Shown: positions 1-4,700 of the stretch, piece after piece | Numbering within the stretch: the stretch's first letter is position 1 | Layout of the letters: each line of letters begins with the position of its first letter | Source of the DNA: an uncultured Eubacteriales bacterium | GTDB lineage: Bacteria > Bacillota > Clostridia > Oscillospirales > Oscillospiraceae | Assembly: GCA_900549495.1 (NCBI GenBank) | Contig: UROL01000117.1 | Location: 1 to 6,136 of the forward strand | Reading direction: 5' to 3' | DNA: 6,136 nt | The notes under the pieces: generated by a model | Told to the model about the DNA's origin: nothing | What the model saw: the letters and a program-made list of their open reading frames with translations, nothing else | The model's database searches: none | Translations under genes and position numbers: made by a program

Positions 1-48
1 CGAGATCAGCCTCGGTCTCGTGGGCTCGGAGATGTGTATAAGAGACAG
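1..48 (+). other. Untrimmed Illumina Nextera i7 adapter (artefact)
   Basis: These bases are synthetic library sequence, not genome. Positions 1-6 (CGAGAT) match the 3' end of the P7 flow-cell primer. Positions 7-14 (CAGCCTCG) match an 8-base Nextera i7 index, which I recognise as N710 read in adapter orientation. Positions 15-29 (GTCTCGTGGGCTCGG) are the Nextera read-2 overhang, and 30-48 (AGATGTGTATAAGAGACAG) is the 19-bp Tn5 mosaic end. The parts follow each other in exactly the order of a tagmented library molecule, so chance resemblance is excluded. Any reading frame crossing this stretch, such as one starting at the ATG at position 20, is spurious. Confidence 0.99.
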
Positions 49-182
49 CCTTTATCATACGGAAACACGTCCTTCCTGTCGCAGCTCATACCAGAGCCAT
101 TTTACCGCAAAACCGCCCCAAGCGCAAGGGGCCTTCAAAAAATCTTATAATTCGCAATTGTGGGAAACGACTGTAATTTTTG
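49..182. other. Upstream intergenic remnant, no gene recognised
   Basis: This is genomic sequence between the adapter and the capE promoter. One forward frame is open from 49 to a TAA at 148-150 and could be the last 33 codons of a gene cut off by the contig end, but its translation resembles nothing I know. A weak hairpin, GCCCC (115-119) with GGGGC (128-132), has no T-tract on the + strand. An isolated TATAAT lies at 146-151 without a partnering -35. Two same-direction 7/9 matches to the DnaA box (159-167 and 181-189) are too degenerate to call an origin. Confidence 0.5.
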
Positions 183-211
183 TGGACATACCACCCGGCA
201 GGTGGTATAAT
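183..211 (+). promoter_or_regulatory. Sigma-A-type promoter of capEFG
   Basis: The -35 hexamer is TGGACA (183-188, five of six matches to TTGACA). A 17-bp spacer leads to a perfect -10 TATAAT (206-211). The -10 is extended by TGG at 203-205, fitting the TGn rule. Transcription would begin near position 218, giving a leader of about 47 nt before the capE start. The leader contains only a tiny GCCC/GGGC hairpin (236-246) and the ribosome binding site AAGGAG (251-256). The promoter is close to consensus, so control is likely by repression through the overlapping palindrome. Confidence 0.87.
188..208. promoter_or_regulatory. Inverted repeat in promoter, candidate operator
   Basis: ATACCACC (188-195) and GGTGGTAT (201-208) are perfect 8-bp inverted repeats around the 5-bp centre CGGCA. 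The repeat runs from the last base of the -35 hexamer to the third base of the -10. It lies upstream of the predicted transcription start, so it cannot act as an RNA hairpin in the capE transcript and is best read as a DNA site for a dimeric regulator. Binding there would block RNA polymerase. I cannot name the regulator, and no regulator gene is in the window. Confidence 0.6.
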
Positions 212-264
212 GGTAGGATAAGTTGGAGTATTATGGCCCTTGGGGCTGAAAAGGAGAAGCGATT

Positions 265-1311
265 ATGTCTGCATTTTCTGGTGCGACCCTGCTGATTACC
301 GGCGGTACCGGTTCCTTCGGCAACACTGTATTGAAGCATTTTCTGGACACTGACATTGGCCAGATTCGTATTTTTTCCCGGGATGAGAAGAAACAGGATG
401 ATATGCGCCATCAGCTTCAGGCGGCCCATCCCGACAGCGCCAAGAAGGTGAAATTCTATGTGGGCGACGTCCGGGACCCCCAGTCCATTCGGGATGCAGT
501 GCCGGGGGTGGACTATATTTTCCATGCGGCGGCGCTGAAGCAGGTGCCCTCCTGCGAGTTCTTCCCCATGCAGGCGGTGAAGACCAATGTAGAGGGCACG
601 GACAATCTGCTCCGGGCCGCTGTGGAGGGAAAGGTGAAGCGGGTGGTGTGCCTGTCCACGGACAAGGCGGCCTATCCCATCAATGCCATGGGCATCTCCA
701 AGGCCATGATGGAGCATGTGATTTATGCCAATGCCCGGGTGGCGGCGGAGCGGGGGGACACCACCATCTGCTGCACCCGCTACGGCAATGTGATGTGCAG
801 CCGGGGCAGCGTCATTCCTTTGTTCATTGACCAGATTCATGCGGGAAACCCCATTACCATCACCGACCCTGGGATGACCCGCTTCCTGATGAATCTGGAT
901 GAGGCGGTGGATTTGGTGCAATTTGCCTTCCAGCATGCCAACCCTGGGGACTTGTTTATTCAAAAGGCGGATGCCTGTACCATTGGCGATTTGGCCAAGG
1001 CGGTGCAGCAGCTCTTCGGCGACACCGGCGTCAGCATCATCGGCACCCGCCACGGCGAGAAGCTGTATGAGACCCTGATGACCCGGGAGGAACGGCTACG
1101 CAGTGAGGATATGGGCAATTATTTCCGGGTGGCGGCGGACAGCCGGGATTTGAACTACGACAAATTCTTTGTCCAGGGCCGGGTGATAACCCAGGCCGAG
1201 GAATCCTATACCAGCCACAATACCAACCGGCTGGACGTGGCCGGGACAGTGAAGAAGCTGCTGACCACCGACTACGTCCGGGAGGAGCTGGCCGGAATCC
1301 GGCACAACTGA
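265..1311 (+). CDS. capE: UDP-GlcNAc 4,6-dehydratase/5-epimerase (CapE/FnlA/WbjB type)
   Basis: First enzyme of UDP-N-acetyl-L-fucosamine synthesis. By family knowledge it converts UDP-GlcNAc to the 5-epimerised 4-keto-6-deoxy sugar, using bound NADP, in the cytoplasm. The 348-residue protein is an extended short-chain dehydrogenase. It shows the Rossmann motif TGGTGSFG (12-19), SRDE (38-41) in the cofactor-binding region, HAAALKQVP (88-96), STDKA (131-135) and the late motif RHGEKLYE (262-269). Its catalytic motif reads M142-GIS-K146 (MxxxK) where most SDRs have YxxxK. This Met is, to my knowledge, a feature of the CapE group and distinguishes it from FlaA1/PseB dehydratases, which keep a Tyr. 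AAGGAG at 251-256 sits 8 nt before the ATG and fixes the start. capF follows after 9 nt. Arg codons are mostly CGG/CGC, unlike those of rpmH. Assignment is firm because both partner enzymes follow. Confidence 0.94.
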   Translation: MSAFSGATLLITGGTGSFGNTVLKHFLDTDIGQIRIFSRDEKKQDDMRHQLQAAHPDSAKKVKFYVGDVRDPQSIRDAVPGVDYIFHAAALKQVPSCEFFPMQAVKTNVEGTDNLLRAAVEGKVKRVVCLSTDKAAYPINAMGISKAMMEHVIYANARVAAERGDTTICCTRYGNVMCSRGSVIPLFIDQIHAGNPITITDPGMTRFLMNLDEAVDLVQFAFQHANPGDLFIQKADACTIGDLAKAVQQLFGDTGVSIIGTRHGEKLYETLMTREERLRSEDMGNYFRVAADSRDLNYDKFFVQGRVITQAEESYTSHNTNRLDVAGTVKKLLTTDYVREELAGIRHN

Positions 1312-1320
1312 GGAAACGCC

Positions 1321-2517
1321 ATGAACATTCTCATCACCGGTGCCAAGGGCATGGTGGGCACCGCCCTGTGCAACAATCTGAAAAATATCCGGGACGGGAA
1401 GAATAAGACCCGCCCGGGGCTGCATATTGAGGAAATCTACCAGTATGATTTGAATTCCACCCCCAAGGAGCTGGACGAATACTGCCGGAAGGCGGATTTC
1501 GTGTTTAACCTGGCGGGGGTCAACCGCCCGGAGAATCCGGAGGATTTTATGAAGGGCAATTTCGGCTTTGCCTCCGACCTGCTGAGCTGCCTGAAAAAGC
1601 ACGGCAATCTTGCCCCCATTATGCTGTCCTCCTCTATCCAGGCAACGCTTGCCGGGCGCTTTGGCAACAGCGAGTATGGCCGGAGCAAAAAGGCCGGTGA
1701 GGAACTGTTCTTCGACTACGCCAAGGAAACCGGCGCAAAGGTTGCCGTCTACCGCTTTGTGAACCTGATGGGTCACAGCCGCCCCAAATACAATAGCGCC
1801 GTCAGCACCTTCTGCTGGGCGGTGGCCAACGACGAGCCCTTTACCGTCAATGACCGCAGTACCCAGCTGGAGCTGCTGTACATCGACGACCTGGTAGAAG
1901 GAATGTTCGACCTGCTGGAGGGGAAGGAGCAGCACTGCGAGTTTGACGGTGTGGAGACGGTTCTGCAAGAGGATGGCCGCTACTGCTGTGTCCCTGTGAC
2001 CCACAGGGTTACCCTGGGGGAAATCGTGGATTTGCTGCAAGAATTCAAGGCCCAGCCCACCACGCTTCTGATGCCCAAAATGCCGGAGGGCTCCTTTGCT
2101 AAAAAGCTCTACTCCATGTACCTGACCTACCTGCCCACGGACAAGTTTAAGTATGCCCTGAGGATGCATGTGGACAACCGCGGCTCTTTCACGGAATTGT
2201 TGCATACCGCCGACTGCGGTCAGGTGAGCATCAACATCAGCCGCCCGGGCGTTACCAAGGGGCAGCATTGGCACAACTCCAAGTGGGAGCTATTTATTGT
2301 GGTGGCGGGGCATGGCCTGATTCAGGAGCGGAACATCAACACCGGGGAGACGGTGGAATTTGAAGTTTCCGGGGAGAAAATAGAGGCTGTCCACATGATT
2401 CCCGGCTGGACCCACAACATCATCAACCTGTCGGAGACGGAGAACCTGGTGACGGTGATGACCTGCAACGAGATTTTTAACCCCAATCACCCGGATACCT
2501 TCTTTGAGCCGGTGTAA
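1321..2517 (+). CDS. capF: Bifunctional UDP-sugar 3-epimerase/4-reductase (CapF/FnlB/WbjC type)
   Basis: Second enzyme of the UDP-L-FucNAc route. In the family, the C-terminal cupin epimerises C3 of the CapE product and the N-terminal SDR domain then reduces the C4 ketone with NADPH, giving UDP-2-acetamido-2,6-dideoxy-L-talose. The 398-residue protein has both halves. The SDR part (about 1-275) shows ITGAKGMVG (5-13), LSSSIQ (102-107), Y119-GRS-K123 as the YxxxK pair, and YIDD (187-190). The cupin (about 280-398) shows RGSFTE (287-292), and H316-W-H318 with E323 and the later H365 as likely metal ligands. The 9-nt gap after capE holds GAGG (1310-1313) overlapping the capE stop, which suggests translational coupling. 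Length and two-domain order match characterised CapF, and nothing is truncated. Confidence 0.94.
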   Translation: MNILITGAKGMVGTALCNNLKNIRDGKNKTRPGLHIEEIYQYDLNSTPKELDEYCRKADFVFNLAGVNRPENPEDFMKGNFGFASDLLSCLKKHGNLAPIMLSSSIQATLAGRFGNSEYGRSKKAGEELFFDYAKETGAKVAVYRFVNLMGHSRPKYNSAVSTFCWAVANDEPFTVNDRSTQLELLYIDDLVEGMFDLLEGKEQHCEFDGVETVLQEDGRYCCVPVTHRVTLGEIVDLLQEFKAQPTTLLMPKMPEGSFAKKLYSMYLTYLPTDKFKYALRMHVDNRGSFTELLHTADCGQVSINISRPGVTKGQHWHNSKWELFIVVAGHGLIQERNINTGETVEFEVSGEKIEAVHMIPGWTHNIINLSETENLVTVMTCNEIFNPNHPDTFFEPV

Positions 2518-2529
2518 AGGAGACAAACA

Positions 2530-3717
2530 ATGGCGGATTATAGCAATGTATCTTTTCAGAACAACGGCAAGCTGAAGCTGCTGATTATTGTAGGCACCCG
2601 CCCGGAGATTATCCGCCTGGCGGCTGTCATCAACAAAACCCGGAAATATTTCGATGTAATTCTGGCCCACACCGGACAGAACTATGACTACAATCTGAAC
2701 GGCGTCTTCTTCCACGACTTGCAGTTGGCCAGCCCCGAGGTCTATATGAACGCCGTGGGCGCAGACCTGGGGGAGACCATGGGCAATATTATTGCCGAAA
2801 GCTACAAGCTGATGGTAGCGGTGCAGCCCGATGCCGTGCTGGTGCTGGGGGATACCAACAGCTGCCTGAGCGTTATCGGTGCAAAGCGGCTGCATATTCC
2901 CATTTTCCACATGGAGGCGGGCAACCGCTGCAAGGACGAGTGCCTGCCGGAAGAAACCAACCGCCGGATTGTGGATGTGATTTCGGATGTGAATATGGCC
3001 TACTCTGAGCACGCCCGCCGGTATCTGGCAGATACGGGGCTGCCCAAGGAGCGCACCTATGTCACCGGCTCTCCCATGGCAGAGGTGCTGCACCAGAATT
3101 TGAGCAAAATTGAGGCCTCGGATATTCACACCCGCTTGGGGCTGGAAAAGGGAAAATACATCCTCCTGTCCGCCCACCGGGAGGAGAACATCGATACGGA
3201 AAAGAATTTCCTGTCCCTGTTCACCGCTGTTAACAAAATGGCAGAAAAGTACGATATGCCCATTCTCTATTCCTGCCATCCCCGCTCCAAAAAACGCCTG
3301 GAGCAAACCGGCTTCCGGCTGGACAGGCGGGTGATTCAGCATACACCCCTGGGCTTCCATGACTACAACTGCCTGCAGATGCACGCCTTCTGCGTGGTGT
3401 CCGACTCCGGCACGCTGCCGGAGGAGAGCAGCTTCTTTACCAGCGTGGGCCACCCCTTCCCGGCGGTGTGCATCCGCACCAGCACCGAGCGGCCGGAGGC
3501 TCTGGACAAGGGCTGCTTTATTCTGGCGGGCATCGAAGGGAATGGGCTGCTGCAGGCGGTGGACGTGGCGGTGGAGATGAACCGCAGCGGTGATTTGGGC
3601 ATCCCTGTGCCGGATTACACCGATGAGAATGTCAGCGATAAGGTGGTCAAGATTATCCAGAGCTACACAGGGGTGGTAAACCGGATGGTGTGGCGGAAGG
3701 AACCCCGGATAATTTGA
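2530..3717 (+). CDS. capG: Non-hydrolysing UDP-sugar C2-epimerase (CapG/FnlC/WbjD type)
   Basis: Third enzyme of the route: it inverts C2 of the CapF product to give UDP-N-acetyl-L-fucosamine. The 395-residue protein has the WecB/UDP-GlcNAc 2-epimerase fold. It shows VGTRPEIIRL (21-30), LGDTNS (106-111), HMEAGNRC (127-134), PEETNRR (140-146), SAHREEN (214-220), SDSGTLPEES (291-300) and STERPEA (318-324). Likely catalytic residues by family analogy are D108, E129, the E141/E142 pair and H216. On sequence alone it could be an ordinary UDP-GlcNAc 2-epimerase (WecB/MnaA); its place behind capE and capF points to the L-sugar enzyme. AAGGAG (2517-2522) overlaps the capF stop and lies 7 nt before the ATG, which supports this start although it gives about 14 residues before the Rossmann strand. 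No terminator is visible after its stop, and the rpmH promoter begins 9 bases later. Confidence 0.92.
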   Translation: MADYSNVSFQNNGKLKLLIIVGTRPEIIRLAAVINKTRKYFDVILAHTGQNYDYNLNGVFFHDLQLASPEVYMNAVGADLGETMGNIIAESYKLMVAVQPDAVLVLGDTNSCLSVIGAKRLHIPIFHMEAGNRCKDECLPEETNRRIVDVISDVNMAYSEHARRYLADTGLPKERTYVTGSPMAEVLHQNLSKIEASDIHTRLGLEKGKYILLSAHREENIDTEKNFLSLFTAVNKMAEKYDMPILYSCHPRSKKRLEQTGFRLDRRVIQHTPLGFHDYNCLQMHAFCVVSDSGTLPEESSFFTSVGHPFPAVCIRTSTERPEALDKGCFILAGIEGNGLLQAVDVAVEMNRSGDLGIPVPDYTDENVSDKVVKIIQSYTGVVNRMVWRKEPRII

Positions 3718-3726
3718 AAAAATGTG

Positions 3727-3755
3727 TTGACCTGATGCCTCTTTTCGGTTATAAT
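3727..3755 (+). promoter_or_regulatory. Sigma-A-type promoter of rpmH operon
   Basis: TTGACC (3727-3732, five of six matches to TTGACA) and TATAAT (3750-3755, perfect) are separated by exactly 17 bp. Transcription should start near 3762, giving a leader of about 86 nt before rpmH. The strength fits a highly expressed ribosomal protein gene. The promoter starts only 9 bases after the capG stop codon, with no terminator in between, so capEFG transcripts may run into it. Confidence 0.9.
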
Positions 3756-3790
3756 GTTTCCCATGACTGTTAAAGTCGCCTAGTATGTGT

Positions 3791-3817
3791 TGCTGCGGCC
3801 CATCGGGCTGTCGAGCA
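3791..3817 (+). promoter_or_regulatory. Stem-loop in rpmH leader RNA
   Basis: The 5' leader of rpmH can fold as an outer stem TGCT (3791-3794) with AGCA (3814-3817) and an inner stem CGGCCC (3796-3801) with GGGCTG (3805-3810, one G-T pair), closed by the triloop ATC. There is no T-tract, so it is not a terminator. It could stabilise the message or mediate control, but I do not recognise it as a known leader class, and ribosomal autoregulation by bL34 is only a speculation. Confidence 0.45.
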
Positions 3818-3831
3818 TATGAAGAAAAACG

Positions 3832-3839
3832 AGGAGGTG
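3832..3839 (+). promoter_or_regulatory. Strong Shine-Dalgarno that fixes the rpmH start
   Basis: AGGAGGTG is complementary over its full length to the 3' end of 16S rRNA and stands 8 nt before the ATG at 3848. An in-frame upstream ATG at 3785 lacks any such site and would add 21 residues not found in bL34, so 3848 is the true start. Confidence 0.92.
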
Positions 3840-3847
3840 TAAGTTTT

Positions 3848-3982
3848 ATGAAGCGTACCTATCAGCCCAGCAAGCGTCACCGTTCCAAGGTGCACGGTTT
3901 CCGTCAGAGAATGGCTTCTTCCAACGGCCGTAAGGTTCTTGCCCGCCGGCGTGCAAAGGGCCGCAAGGTCCTGTCCGCTTGA
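3848..3982 (+). CDS. rpmH: 50S ribosomal protein bL34
   Basis: Small, very basic protein of the large ribosomal subunit. The 44-residue product has the complete family signature: MKRTYQPSK at the N-terminus, KVHGFRQRM (14-22), [15 protein letters not shown] (26-40) and the ending VLSA typical of Firmicutes. Length is exactly as expected. Six of its ten Arg codons are CGT, in contrast to the CGG/CGC-rich cap genes, which fits the codon bias of highly expressed genes. It has its own strong promoter and leader upstream and a stem-loop terminator downstream. As in most bacteria, it is followed by rnpA. Confidence 0.98.
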   Translation: MKRTYQPSKRHRSKVHGFRQRMASSNGRKVLARRRAKGRKVLSA

Positions 3983-4027
3983 TGAGCATTGGGCACCCCG
4001 GTGTGGGAATGTTGCTCTGAGCGAAAT

Positions 4028-4073
4028 GGGAGCAAAAGCGGGGTGAATGGATTGTTCGCCCCGCTCCCTTTTT
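4028..4073 (+). terminator. Intrinsic terminator/attenuator between rpmH and rnpA
   Basis: AGCGGGGTGAA (4037-4047) pairs with TTCGCCCCGCT (4055-4065) to form an 11-bp stem with one G-T pair and the 7-nt loop TGGATTG. GGG (4028-4030) can add three pairs with CCC (4066-4068) across a bulge. TTTTT (4069-4073), then ATTT, follows directly. A weaker, irregular hairpin lies just upstream (about 3984-4017), between the rpmH stop and this stem. Since I find no promoter between here and rnpA at 4108, termination is probably partial, setting rpmH mRNA above the downstream genes. Confidence 0.82.
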
Positions 4074-4107
4074 ATTTGAACGCTCCCGAAATTTTGGAGT
4101 TTGCACT

Positions 4108-4446
4108 ATGAAGTATTCCACCAGTTTGAAGCTCAATCATATTTTTCAGCGCCTGTACCACTCCCACGGTGCGGCGGATTCCTATCTGGTGCTCTACGCC
4201 CGGAAGAACCGCCTGGGGGGCAACCGGGTAGGCATCACCACCGGCAAGAAGCTGGGCCATGCGGTATACCGCAATCGCACCCGGCGCCGGCTGCGGGAAA
4301 TCTACCGGCTGAACGAGGAAAAGTTCCAGCCCGGCTGGGACATTGTGGTGGTGGCCCGCACCCGGGCGGTAAATGCCCCCTTCCAGCGCCTGACGGACAG
4401 CTATCTGTCCCTGGCGGCCAAGCTGGGCATCCTGAAGGAAACCTGA
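4108..4446 (+). CDS. rnpA: Ribonuclease P protein component
   Basis: Protein cofactor of RNase P, which binds the catalytic RNA and helps it remove the 5' leader of precursor tRNAs. The 112-residue basic protein has the family length and the diagnostic RNR signature: GITTGKKLGHAVYRN (42-56) running into RNRTRRRLRE (55-64). The N-terminal L-x-x-x-x-x-F-x-x-L/Y pattern and the later WDIVVVAR (77-84) are also typical. GGAG (4096-4099) lies 8 nt before the ATG. No promoter is apparent between it and the terminator ending at 4073, so expression likely depends on readthrough from rpmH. yidD follows after 15 nt. Confidence 0.97.
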   Translation: MKYSTSLKLNHIFQRLYHSHGAADSYLVLYARKNRLGGNRVGITTGKKLGHAVYRNRTRRRLREIYRLNEEKFQPGWDIVVVARTRAVNAPFQRLTDSYLSLAAKLGILKET

Positions 4447-4461
4447 TTCCCGGGGTGCGCC

Positions 4462-4674
4462 ATGAAACGTTTTCTGCTGAGCCTCATTCGCTTTTACCAG
4501 AGGAATATCTCGCCTGCATTTCCCCCCAGATGCCGCTTCCGTCCCACCTGCTCTGCCTATGCGTATGAAGCAATTTGCCGATACGGGGCCCTTCGCGGCG
4601 GCTGGCTGGCCATCAAGAGGATTGCCAAATGCCACCCGTTCTATCACGGCGATTTTTACGACCCCGTCCCATGA
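4462..4674 (+). CDS. yidD: Membrane protein insertion efficiency factor YidD
   Basis: Small membrane-associated protein that, in E. coli, aids insertion of proteins by the YidC/Sec route; its exact mechanism is unsettled. The 70-residue product starts [18 protein letters not shown], an amphipathic N-terminal helix, and carries the family core [14 protein letters not shown] (25-38) with invariant Cys, then [10 protein letters not shown] (41-50) and CHPF (57-60). It ends in YDPVP like the family. The stretch before that end reads [14 protein letters not shown], one residue longer than the common form with GGYDPVP, so the usual GG pair is replaced. The ribosome binding site is weak (GGGGTG at 4452-4457), suggesting low translation or coupling to rnpA 15 nt upstream. 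Confidence 0.95.
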   Translation: MKRFLLSLIRFYQRNISPAFPPRCRFRPTCSAYAYEAICRYGALRGGWLAIKRIAKCHPFYHGDFYDPVP

Positions 4675-4700
4675 CTTCCAGAAATTAAGGAGGAAAGTCC

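Noticed and set aside
49..89. Divergent gene starting on the minus strand at 89 and running off the contig
   Set aside because: Only 13 codons are visible, with no Shine-Dalgarno ahead of the ATG and no recognisable motif.
115..132. Hairpin GCCCC/GGGGC as a terminator of an upstream gene
   Set aside because: The stem is only 5 bp with an 8-nt loop and no T-tract follows on the + strand; on the minus strand the T-run is short and interrupted.
137..151. Second promoter with TATAAT at 146-151
   Set aside because: No acceptable -35 is found 16-18 bp upstream; the sequence there is GCGCAAG-like.
159..189. Two DnaA-box-like sites (TGTGGGAAA and TGTGGACAT) as part of oriC
   Set aside because: Each matches the consensus at only 7 of 9 bases, the second overlaps the promoter -35, and there is no cluster or AT-rich unwinding region in the window.
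145..3453. Three long minus-strand open frames opposite capE, capF and capG
   Set aside because: They lie antisense to well-recognised enzymes, have His/Gly/Gln-rich low-complexity translations with no family motif, and arise from the GC-rich codon pattern of the real genes.
3785..3847. In-frame upstream ATG extending rpmH by 21 residues (Cys-rich start)
   Set aside because: It has no ribosome binding site, overlaps the leader hairpin, and bL34 never carries such an extension; the AGGAGGTG at 3832-3839 serves the ATG at 3848.
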